Assembly (NCBI GenBank): GCA_949825025.1
Contig: OX463788.1
Coordinates: 23,943,069-24,007,068 of the forward strand
DNA from: Siphlonurus alternatus
Taxonomy: Eukaryota; Arthropoda; Insecta; Ephemeroptera; Siphlonuridae
Length of the DNA stretch: 64,000 bases
Reading direction: 5' to 3'
The position numbers and the translations under genes are program-made. Positions 54,707-64,000 of this stretch are shown here, piece by piece (positions within the stretch are counted from its first letter, which is position 1; every line of letters starts with the position of its first letter). Below the pieces are notes generated by a model. The model ran no database searches and had not been told where the DNA came from. It saw only the letters and a program-made list of their open reading frames with translations.

Positions 54707-57700
54707 CTGAAATCAATCATGGTTCATTACCAATTTGTTTTTCAACAATCACTATGTTTACATGAAGGGGTTTAATACGCATCCGTTGACGACGCCTCAT
54801 AAGAATAACATTATCCGTCGTCAACGAATATGCATTAAACACTGTCATGTAAATGTAGTGAATGTTCACAGTGCTCTCTGGGGCTCCTAATACTCAGTCT
54901 GCATGCCAGACACACAAGTATTGTTTCTAAGTGGGGAACGTAGATTGAATGTGCAGTCAGTCTTGCCAACCTTAATGTTAATGAAGAAATGAAGTGGGGG
55001 AAACGCCTAAATTGCCCAAGAGTATCATTGAAAGGAGGGGGGGGGGGGGCTGCCCCTTTAGTCTTTCAGATTATTTTTAACCCAAACTACCTACTGACAT
55101 TCTAAGATGTGTGGCATAATTATAATTAATATATGTAACATCACAAATTCCATTGTCTATTGAATTATCCTATCCTAGTTAGAAGGTGCAACACTAAAAC
55201 ATACTACAAGAGCCTGCTCTTATATTATAATTTTATTTTATTTATTTTATTATTTCACCCAAGGTACACACAGTATTACAAGTAGTGGGGTGGGGGTAGC
55301 AAGCAAGGCACTAGAAAAACCATATCACAAGTGGCTGCTAACCTACAAATTTATACCAATGCTATAGCATAGAATGCTAGAGTCAAAAACAAACAAATTA
55401 ATTAACTATTTTTAAGAATATAAAAATTCTTAAGAGCAGAAGGAAACTGCTTAGCATCACTTTTCTTTACATTGCAGGGCAACTTATTCCATTCAGACAC
55501 AGTCCTTATTAGAAAACCTTTTTTATATAACTCTAAACGAGCCTGTGGTGGAATAAGACTAACAACACCATCTTGCCCTCTAATTTGACACCCATTTTTA
55601 ACAGTATCAGTAATATTCAAATCCACCTGACCTGTTCTACACTTATTGAAAAATAGGAGATCAACTATCTCAAATTGTTGACTTATTGGAACAATATTTG
55701 TTATAGAACAGTCAGGCTTATGATTATTATAAACAGTGGTGAAAGTAGTTTCAATTTCTTACCAGTGCGCTTCAGATAGAGGCCTGAAGGGCCCGAACCT
55801 CCGCCGGAGGCGCGATTTTTTGGGAAAAAGGGGCGTGGCTTATTTTTTTTTAATTGAAAGTTGCACTAAAATTGATTTATAATTAATTTTTTAAATAGAG
55901 TGAGCGATTACATTTTTTTAAAGAATTTATTTTCTAAAAATATTTTAAAACCTGCCCTCTATTAATTAAGAAATGAAAACCAACAATTTCCCAAAGTTGG
56001 TGTTTCGGAGGCGTTTAACATGCAAAATTTTGGCCCAGAAAACAGCTTTTTACTTTTTACTTAAACTTAACTTAAACTATGGTACCAATTAAAAAATACG
56101 TACGTAATCTATTATAAATTCATTAATGAATTTTCGATTTAAAAATAAAATATTTTTTTACCGAGCCGTTTTTCCAGAAAAAAATATTGAAAATCCCACA
56201 AAATCTCATAGTTGTATCATGCCACAAAATAAGTAAAACTAAATAATTATTCAAACTTTTAACCGATTAAAAAAAAATGTAGTGTCGCATATTAAATTGC
56301 ATGAAAAAAATTTTTCAAAAATATCTGTGTTGGCTAATGAAAATTAAAACATAACTTTTAATATGAAAAAAAATCGCAAACAAGTTGTCTATGTCTAGCA
56401 GCAGTGTTAATACAATAAAAATATTTTAATGAACTGTTTCACAATTTAGAATATTCTATAAATTTAATTAATTTAATTAATGATACCTTTTTTTAAATAA
56501 TTAAATTATATCGTTTAATTAAAATGTCTCAAAAATTAATTTAATAAAAAAATTCCAAATAGGTTACAATTTTAAAAAATTTAGTGATAACGACTACCAA
56601 TTTATAGGAAAATTGAAGATAAAATAGTAATCCCAGTAAACAGTATGTAAACCTACAGATATTTAAAAAAATATATATAAAAAATTCTTTGATTAAAATT
56701 TTTTTAAAAAATTACATAATAAATAAATGTGTTCTCAGGCTCGCGCGCCAATAAAGAAAAAAGCTAGGCGTTTGTGAGAAAAATATTAAAATTAACTTTT
56801 TTATCGTAGTCTTTTAAAATAATGTTTTACTGTAGCACTTAATTACTATTTATTTATAATGCAACAATTTCGTATCACAAATTGTTAATTTATTTTTATC
56901 TTTTACCCAATGAAAAATATAAATAAAAGTAAATATATTCAACATGGATTTCAATTACTATTTTTTAGTACAAAATTTTGACTTTAAAAGAAAGTGCAAG
57001 TTAAAACTTCGTGAGATAAATAAAATCAAAGTACAAGAACATGTATATATTGAGCATGATTATAATGGTTTATAATGTGATTTGTTCACACTTGCAAATA
57101 TTGTTTTTTTCATTAAAAATTATTGATTTTTTTAGTAAATTTCGATCAGTGTCTTACCAGTGCGTCGCACTGGCGTCAAATGTCTTACCAGTGCGGCGCA
57201 CTGGTGCGCACCGGCTTACTTTCACCACTGATTATAAATGAACTTTAAAGCCTGTTTTTCTAAAGCTTCAAACCTTTTCATGTTTGTATTATAATGGTAT
57301 ATAACCACGCTGGCTGACATTGCTTCATCTAAAAAATATTGAGCAATTTAATGACGTATTGTTTTCCTTATTGTTTTCAGAACCACCTCCCTTTCAAAAT
57401 TTTACAACGGCGACATAGGCAATTTTCCTCCATTATTTTTTTTTATTTATTCACATTAAATACCATTTGATACATTGTTACTATAACATACTAAAATTTA
57501 TAAAATATGATTTATCTAACATTTTATTATTCCTTATGGGGGATTTCCGAGCTCCTTCACCCCTAAAATTTTGTTCTGAATCTGTACCTAACCGCTCTGG
57601 ACACAAAAAATTTACCTCTGCTCATGCATGATCTATTTGAAATCACTGCCAATCCCTGGAAATTTAATTGACATATTTTCGATATGTAAACATCATAAAG

Positions 57701-59241
57701 ACAGGCATGGACATCTGGTGGATTTTACCTGAATGATTCTAAAAGTGGCATTGTTTTGATATCAGAGCTTTGCTACTGGCTAAATTACTTGTGTAGTTGA
57801 GTCATACTGATTCTATTGAGGAGGTTTTCAATGTAATCTCTTTTAGTACTTTATGAGGTCAATTAGGTAGCTCTATAGTACAACTTTAAGATGGTAAAGA
57901 CTGGATGCCCTTCTTACTTAATTCCCTCTAAATTTTAAAACTCTCTTTAACTTCAGCATATAATAAGGCAAAGAGGCCAGGGTATGTAACATAAATGTTG
58001 TCCACTGAATATTTGTAAATATTGGACACCAAAGAGATATGGTAGATATAACCAATTAAAAACAGAAGTTACTTATTATTGCATCCATCAATGGGTGGTC
58101 AGGGGAGCAATCATGGGGACCAATGGGGGGTCTAGCAGGTGCGGATCTAGAATCAAATTTGGGGGAAGATGGGACTGTCTTCATTAAAAAAATGGAGCGG
58201 GGGAAATGCCTATATTCAATGCCCACTCCATCAAGGCCTGCGCACTGCGAAGCGCGCAAAATAAAATGGTAGTCCACCCCATTTGCTATAGTATTGTAAA
58301 ATTCAAATTAAATCCAATATAAATAAATTTTTCTTTATATTTTCACACCACAGGCATAATTTATAAACCCCTTATCTTGTTGTGTGTAAAGTTTCAAAAT
58401 TTTAGAATCACTCCTTCCAATGTAGTTCCATGGAAATTTCGGGGTGAAATTAGCATGTAACTTAATGGGAAATTGAAAATCTAGGACTACTATTTCAAAA
58501 AACAATCGAGATTGATATTATAATGCGCAGGCCTTGATGGAGTCTATATTACCCATATGTTAATAGGACTAGGGGGATAATGTTGGAGATTCCCAAATAT
58601 TATTACCTTTCGCCTTGTGGACGCAAGTCTACCCTTTTCTGTGGTCTGTAAGAATAAATCTTAGGTTGGTCCTCTGGTTTTTCCTTCTCTGCGTCAAGCA
58701 GTTTCTTCATCAGCTGCCTGTACGGATATGGTTTAAACGACGGTTTTCTCTTCTTACAACTCTCAGGTTTGGTCTTCGGTCTTCTCATTTTGTCGAGTCT
58801 CTTGAGTGGAGATCTGCATTTTCCACGCCTGATGCGTCCTCCAAACCTCGCTCTGAACAAACGTTGTCTCTTCTGCGGTCTGTCCGACGTTACTTCAGAA
58901 TTCTCTGATGAACTTTCATCAGAATAGTAATCAGAATAGTAATCAGAATATTCTGCACTATCGTCGGAATACAGTTGACTTCTGTCAGAATACATTGCAC
59001 TTTCGTCTGAATTCTCTGGACGTTCGTTGGGATTCTCTGGGATTTTCTCATCATTTTCTTGTCTTTCTCCAGGATTTTCTGGAGTTTTCTGAGAATTTTT
59101 TAGGCTTTTTCCGGGATTTTCTGAAGTTTTCTCGGAATTCTCTGTGCTTTCTCCTCGATTTTTTGAAGTTTTCTCGGAATTTTCTGGAGTTTTCTCGCAA
59201 ATCTCTGGAGTTTCCTGCATTTCGTTCTCCGATTGGCTCAT
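53956..59241 (-). CDS. PARP12/TIPARP-like protein with lost catalytic residues (two exons)
   Basis: Exon 1 is 59241-58607, exon 2 is 54706-53956. The donor AAAG|GTAATA and acceptor GATTTCAG|GCC keep the frame (Arg codon AG+G), giving 461 residues. Residues 1-110: Glu/Asn/Ser/Lys repeats (ENSEKT type) and Tyr/Ser/Asp clusters; 120-175: very basic, nuclear-signal-like. Residues 222-379 match the PARP catalytic fold: VPKMWQ, SEEYDHV, KRIQNVQMFGRYQL (270-283), EHNLDFR (316-322), HPLLILARV (349-357) and NQMYPEYIIKYL (368-379). The family has an LFHGT box at the position of RYVCI (302-306): His and Gly are gone. The segment between LARV and YPEY, usually about 50 residues, is only about 13. So catalysis is unlikely; a binding role or decay is inferred. 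Residues 385-461 repeat HSPENSDEEVQ. Confidence 0.75.
54750..54862. mobile_element. MITE family B, copy 2
   Basis: CACTATGTTTACATGA and TCATGTAAATGTAGTGAA form the ends; TTTAATACGCATCCGTTGAC and GTCAACGAATATGCATTAAA pair inside. It lies 43 bases upstream (on the gene's strand) of the exon-2 acceptor. Confidence 0.8.
55402..55733 (-). pseudogene. LINE fragment, C-terminal end of ORF2
   Basis: Minus-strand frame with KPDCSITNIVPISQQFEIVD, ARLELYKKGFLIRTVSEWNK and LPCNVKK, typical of the end of APE-type LINE ORF2. The upstream part continues past the hAT element, at 57231-57360. Confidence 0.75.
55734..57230. mobile_element. hAT-like element (1,497 bp) with 8-bp TSD
   Basis: Ends CAGTGGTGAAAGTAGTTTCA and CGGCTTACTTTCACCACTG, with GCGCACTGG-type repeats nearby. 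Perfect duplication ATTATAAA at 55726-55733 and 57231-57238. No transposase. Related to 39868-42315. Confidence 0.92.
57231..57360 (-). pseudogene. LINE fragment, upstream part of the same ORF2
   Basis: Reads QYFLDEAMSASVVIYHYNTN then MKRFEALEKQALKFIYN, and joins KPDCS of 55733 in frame when one copy of the duplicated 8 bases is removed. The pattern fits the C-terminal domain of LINE ORF2. Confidence 0.75.
58225..58543. mobile_element. MITE with perfect 20-bp TIR
   Basis: ACTCCATCAAGGCCTGCGCA at the left and its exact reverse complement at the right end; 319 bp, A+T-rich interior. Inside the PARP-like gene's intron, just downstream of exon 1. Confidence 0.8.
58607..59241 (-). CDS. PARP-like gene exon 1
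   Basis: 635 nt. The ATG at 59241-59239 opens MSQSENEMQETPEICEKTPE; an earlier TTG-initiated extension is not needed. 211 codons plus two bases; donor AAAG|GTAATA. Without splicing the frame would stop two codons on. Upstream (59242-59330) no clear TATA or donor was seen, so this may be the first exon. Confidence 0.7.
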
Positions 59242-59642
59242 TTTCAAAACTATGAAAATGAAATCCTTCGCTGCATGAAAATCAAACGATGAGAGTTTTC
59301 AATGGTCCTGTAATGAAATGAAATAATCTTTATTTAGCTTTCGCTATTCAGTACAAATTTGATAAGAATAAAAATAATAAACGTTAGCAAGCAATTATAT
59401 ATTTATACATTTTATTAGGTGCTTGCACCAAAAGGTATGCCTACACTAAAAGGTCGAATCATTAAATATATATCATCATATATCTGAATTATATGATACA
59501 GGATTCGATTCGGGACCAGCTAGTGGAATATATGCATACTGTATGTATGCATATATATATATAATATACAGTACAGCATACAAATTAAAGTGGACAGCAG
59601 GTGTGTGTTGTATACAATACCTAAACAGAGCACGGACGAGAT

Positions 59643-60186
59643 TAGTGTTGTAAAAAACGAAAGGAACTTCTGATGAGTGAACTTTCACAAGTTCACTTCG
59701 CGAACATTACAAAGTTCGCGAACATGTAAAAAACCGGGAACGTTTGAATTCTGTACAAAAGTACACTTTAATTCAATATTCAGCAAACTAAACAGCAAGA
59801 TGTTCACATTTAATGACAATTAACTTCATGAAAGCAAGTTAAAGATATAAATTGAATAAATTTACCCTCGCAAAAAAGTAATTATTTTTTTTGTCCTGTC
59901 ATAGCCTTTGGGAGTTAAAATATACATTTAGTATCGTGTCCTTTCATTTTTGGCACCCAAAATAGTAGTAATAGTTACAAATAAGGTGTTTTAATTCAAA
60001 TTTCTATTTAATTTTAACTTTTTATTTAAGAACACAGATGTAACCAATCAGAACGCTGAAATTTACGCGGGATTTTTGAATTAGGTTTCACAAGTTCGCG
60101 AACGAACATTGCATGAGTGAACTTTATATGTTCGCGAGCGAACTTCTTGAATGTTTGCAGTGAACTTTCACATTTTTACAACACTA
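59643..60186. mobile_element. hAT MITE (544 bp) with 8-bp TSD
   Basis: Ends TAGTGTTGTAAAAA and TTTTTACAACACTA. Several GTTCGCGAAC-type palindromes near both ends. Duplication GACGAGAT at 59635-59642 and 60187-60194. Confidence 0.9.
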
Positions 60187-60327
60187 GACGAGATTCACCT
60201 TAGGAACTCGATCTGGAAAGTCCGCAGGCCTCCGTCCAAAACAGAAACTTACAAAAACGACGTTACGCCGTGCATAGACATATGATCAACAGGTATCAGG
60301 TATGATAGTAATGTTACACCCTGATTG

Positions 60328-60440
60328 AGGATTTTCTAAGGGATAGGGTGCAGAGAGTTAGGGTTGGAGCTGCGTTTTCAGACCATGTTAGAGTATCGTC
60401 AGGGGTTCCCCAGGGCAGTCCCACACTAAAATATTGCTGA
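60328..60440 (+). pseudogene. short reverse transcriptase fragment (LINE)
   Basis: IEDFLRDRVQRVRVGAAFSD, then HVRVSSGVPQGSPTLKYC and a stop. The GVPQGS box identifies it as LINE reverse transcriptase. Distinct from the other LINEs in the window. Confidence 0.75.
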
Positions 60441-60509
60441 CTTTGGTCATGATACAACTATAATAAATAGGTCCATCAGCCGGTCAGCCCTACGAATTTG
60501 GACTGATTT

Positions 60510-60730
60510 GCGCTAGGGATGGGCAATACAATAACAATATTTGGAGTATCGAATTCTTGAAGTATTGGTATTGCGAATTTATCGAATACTGGCCAATACG
60601 ATACAATACAGTATGACAAACCTTAGTTTACGCATGGAAGACATTTTGAATAAAAAATAGTACCGTTTTGCGTTACGACCTTCATTTTTTAACGATAGGC
60701 GCTCGATTAGAAAAAAACATCACATCCCTA
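60510..60730. mobile_element. short TIR element, decayed
   Basis: CTAGGGATGGGCAATAC at the left and CACATCCCTAG at the right. No clear flanking duplication. Confidence 0.45.
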
Positions 60731-62080
60731 GTTTAGTTTGCCGGTTTATGAGAACGCCACGGTCGTGGGCGCGGCAATCCGCTTGCCTAGCGGCCATCCC
60801 AAGTATCTAATATACTTTTAACCTGTTATTAGTACTGACATCATGGTTTAATGTTCATTAATTTAGCGAACTTTAAAACCAAAACAGAAAAGGCACGCTG
60901 CCATGATTTTTGTTAATATGACGTCACAGGAGCTCGAAATCGATTAATTAAATCGAACCGAATCGAACTAAACCGATCAGCTGAGCTGAAAAAAGGCGTT
61001 CGTTTTAAAATAAAAGACGGATCGGAATATACGTCTATATACGCCTCCAGAAGCTATAATAAATCCAGAATGTTACTTTTAAATGGGTAAGGGTGCTTAT
61101 TTTTTTTAATTTCACCACTTTTTTTCAAGTTTTTAGCATTTTTGGTGTCGACGTGTTGTCACAACAGCGGCTCCATGCGGCCCCACTGGCCCCAGGCTTT
61201 CGTCTGGAAGAGGTGCAAAGTGGTCGAAGTGGTGGCGACGTGATTTTGAAATCAAATTAAACTTACTTTTTTATACTTTTTTCTAATAGTTATACATATT
61301 ATAGAAGCATGTAATATTTTTAAAAAATTCCATAGTTTAAAATAACCTTGTTGTGGGACATTTTTAAAAAATGAAGATTACTACGCCTTGGCGACGTCTA
61401 GTCTGTGATCTCAGGCGTAATCTAAGGCTTGTTTTACTGTACGTGATATCGAATATAGAATTCGCTTTTACGAATAATGAATGTTGTTTTATGATAACGC
61501 TTCCGTACATTGACGCCAGAGTGCAGCATAAAGCAAATCCTTGCTATTTGAAATATGATGCAATGCTATTTTTGAATTTTCGCTGTGCAATGGGCATGCC
61601 TGCACAGTACAGAGAAGACATTGAGCTCTAGACATTGAGCCTTGTATAGAGCTCAATGAGAGAAGATTATAGTAGAGAAAGTCGTATGTTAGAATCGAAG
61701 TCGAAAACTGGTCGCGTCAACGGCATGTTTGTCCGCCGCAATGTTATAATCATAGGAAAGGGGCACGACCAAATGGGGCATCCTGCAATGTTATGGTATA
61801 GGAGAGAATCAACCATAATCTGCTCTAACTCGGAAATTATTAAAGCTAGCACAGTGGAACTTTCACTAAAATATTAGAAAAAAAAAATCTAGTATTTTTT
61901 ACAAAAAAAAAGTAAGCTCTTAACCCAATATTCAAAAAGTGTCAAAAATTGACTTCAGCTAGCTCCCCCCCGTAGGCTCGTAGCGCAGGTATAATAGGAG
62001 TTTGGCTACTATCTTTCCTGTACTGTGTCCTGGAAATAGTGAAAAAATGACGCACGAAATACGCACGTGGCTTAACCTGT
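60731..62080. other. non-coding, nothing recognised
   Basis: Small open frames (for example 61371-61631 and 61656-61877) carry no motif or splice context that I recognise. Confidence 0.4.
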
Positions 62081-62082
62081 AC

Positions 62083-62300
62083 AGGGCTATTACTCTATTG
62101 AACCGGGTAAAGTCACTCACGACCGTTACAAAAAAAATTGGATTGTCGAAATTTGTAAACAACACGCAAATAACCCCTTTTTAACCAATAGGGAGGCGTT
62201 TCAGCAAAACGGGTTATTTCTAAGCCAATCAGAATTCAGAATTGGGCCTCCATAAGCCGGAAGGGAGTGACTATACCCGGTTCAATAGAGTAATAGCCCT
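62083..62300. mobile_element. MITE with about 35-bp TIR
   Basis: AGGGCTATTACTCTATTGAA / TTCAATAGAGTAATAGCCCT ends, extended by CCGGGTA...AGTCACTC and its inverse. TA bases adjoin the ends, as with mariner-type MITEs. Confidence 0.8.
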
Positions 62301-62935
62301 ATAACAGGTCTTTCACCACACGTCACAAAAATATGACGTCACGTGAATGTAGGCAAAAAGCACCTATTTAACATGGTAGTATAGCATACCAAAAACTATT
62401 TATTTTCTGCGATATGACAATCGTGGTACTTTTGACAATTATTTTATATGATAGATTGAAATGTCAAGTAAATGGAAAAAAATACAATATTTGCCAATGA
62501 TATCTGTGAAAAATACAATAAATCATTAAATAAAATGTAAATCGACTCCAAATTTCACGTCAATAATGATCATTTTAGGACACTTATGCACTGATATTGA
62601 CCCTAAGATGCTTCAAAAAAATCAGCCAATCACCGACCATTGCTTTCCCCGTGGACTTTTGAATACGAGGGGGAAACGGCACAACAAAAAATAATGATAA
62701 AGAAGCTAGGTAAAATAAAAAAAATGTATATATGTTCAAGTTATGTATATTTATTTCCTACGTATATATTATTACTAAAAAATAATAAAAATATTTTAAA
62801 TTGGGAGGAATAAATCAAGTGATTCCAGTTCCCTCTCAGTATACCTACTGCTGAATGTAAACAACAACAAAGCCAAGCAATTTAAACGCTATATAAAGCC
62901 AACCTTGCGCAACTCTGGCGTTCCCTTTCCCTTAA

Positions 62936-63713
62936 GGTAGAGATAATACGGATCAGCTGGCCCAATGCTAAAAAAATCCCATTCATAAAAATTATGAAAA
63001 AAAATTTAAAATGTTCTTCTCTACATCCCCTTCCCCTATCAGTAGGTAAAATATCAGGTATACAAAAACGAGCTAGTTTATTTCGAGCTATGAATTTTTA
63101 AAGAATTGACTATTTTAACATGGAAGTTCCATTTTTCCATGTTAAGGTAGAGATAACGTCGAACAGCTGTTCGACGTAATCCCCTTTGATTAACATGTAA
63201 ACCTTGGCAAATTGACAAAAATTCTGATTTTTTTTTTAGAGGCAGATATTAGTGCCTAAAAGCCACATCAAAAGTTTCAAAAACATTTAACGAGCCGATT
63301 TTTTTAAATTAATTTTTTAGTTTGGCTCTCCATTGGAAATTTAAGCCCGCTAGCTATGCTGAAAATTAAAAAAATTAATTAAAAAAAATCGGCTCGTTAA
63401 ATCGTTTTGAAATTTTTTCTATGGCTTTTAGGCACTAATATCTGCCTCTAAAAAAAAATTCAGAATTTTTGTCAATTTGCTAAGGTTTACATGTTAATCA
63501 AATGCATTACGTCGATCAGCTGTTCGGCGTTATCTCTACCTTAAATTAGTCAACTTTAAAAATTAATAACTCGAAAACTAGCTCGTTTTTGTATACCTGA
63601 TATATTTATCTACTGCGATAGGGGATGTAGAGGAGAACATTTTAAATTTTTTCATAATTTTTATGAATAGAATTTTTTTAGCATTGGGCCAGCTGATCCG
63701 TATTATCTCTACC
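62936..63713. mobile_element. TTAA-flanked fold-back, outer element (nested pair)
   Basis: Ends GGTAGAGATAATACGGATCA and TGATCCGTATTATCTCTACC, with TTAA at 62932-62935 and 63714-63717. Its arms match families at 49.7 and 51.8 kb. The loop is interrupted by another TTAA element. Confidence 0.88.
63146..63540. mobile_element. TTAA-flanked fold-back, inner element
   Basis: Ends GGTAGAGATAACGTCGAACA and CGGCGTTATCTCTACC; TTAA at 63142-63145 and 63541-63544. It sits in the loop of the outer element at the CATGTTAA sequence. Another copy starts the window. Confidence 0.88.
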
Positions 63714-63784
63714 TTAATTAAAACAAAACAAAATTTACGTCTTTCTGCCGCCATTTTATGCTACCATCCAGGGCGCAGTCTCCT

Positions 63785-63813
63785 GTTATATATATATATA
63801 TTAAATATATATA

Positions 63814-63852
<39 letters not shown>
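63785..63852. repeat. (TA)n microsatellite
   Basis: TA dinucleotide runs with short AAT breaks. Confidence 0.9.
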
Positions 63853-63854
<2 letters not shown>

Positions 63855-64000
63855 TTATTTGGGGTTCTTCATTAAGGAAAACACTTTAAATTTACATCAC
63901 TACATAAGATATACTTTATTGACCTGTATGCTTACAGACATGTTTTTAGCCAAGTACCTAATTCATGATTCAATTGTTTTACATAAAAATAAAGGTGGTA

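Noticed and set aside
53956..54720. single-exon gene starting at ATG 54720
   Set aside because: The ATG-ATT-GAT-TTC-AG sequence is a good splice acceptor, and exon 1 joins in phase and continues the protein; the single-exon reading would start exactly at the acceptor.
58908..59255. 115-codon + frame rich in Phe/Leu
   Set aside because: Antisense shadow of the Glu/Asn/Ser repeat of PARP-like exon 1.

Overview
The window is A+T-rich eukaryotic nuclear DNA with spliced genes, long introns and dense transposon debris. Codon-level similarity of the main gene to muscle Z-disc proteins of arthropods, plus the mobile-element mix (hAT elements, APE-type LINEs, an R4/Dong-like LINE in AAT repeats, a 5S-derived SINE), suggests an arthropod, perhaps a crustacean. 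The species cannot be fixed from the sequence alone.

Gene 1 (+ strand, about 3.4-25.2 kb) is the 3' portion of a Z-disc scaffold gene of the ZASP66 / synaptopodin-2-like type. Ten exons could be placed with exact splice sites and consistent phases, giving 1,153 codons in the window; the N-terminal part, where a PDZ domain would be expected, lies upstream. A separate start exon at 9.06-9.23 kb, preceded by a GC-rich putative 5' exon at about 7.92-8.06 kb, joins in phase to the same downstream exons and suggests an internal promoter. The last intron appears to be GC-AG. A hAT-like transposon sits in the intron before exon 5; its 8-bp target duplication contains a CTAAC branch-point-like motif and ends about 30 bases before the splice acceptor.

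Gene 2 (- strand, 59.2-54.0 kb) is a two-exon gene. Exon 1 is Ser/Glu/Pro/Asn repeat-rich with a basic region. Exon 2 encodes a divergent PARP12/TIPARP-like ADP-ribosyltransferase domain that lacks the catalytic His-Gly and much of the C-terminal half of the fold, followed by PENS/DE repeats that are cut by a stop codon. It looks like a PARP pseudoenzyme or a decaying gene. Its 3.9-kb intron holds a LINE fragment, which in turn is split by a complete hAT element with an 8-bp target duplication.

Between the genes (25-54 kb): an APE-type LINE (28.2-32.6 kb) is split by a 1.5-kb terminal-inverted-repeat element carrying five evenly spaced GGGTCGACCC palindromes; a head-to-tail array of an R4/Dong-like LINE and a related short element occupies 34.1-39.9 kb, joined at AAT tracts; a hAT element with a second hAT nested in it follows (39.9-42.3 kb); then a second APE-type LINE copy (42.6-44.1 kb) and a 5S rRNA-derived SINE with poly(A) tail and 10-bp target duplication (44.4-44.8 kb). 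From 44.8 to 53.3 kb there are several fold-back elements. The right end (59.3-64.0 kb) holds further MITEs, including one TTAA-flanked element inserted in the loop of a related TTAA-flanked element; the first 266 bases of the window are another copy of the inner one.

No virus, CRISPR array or prokaryotic operon was seen.
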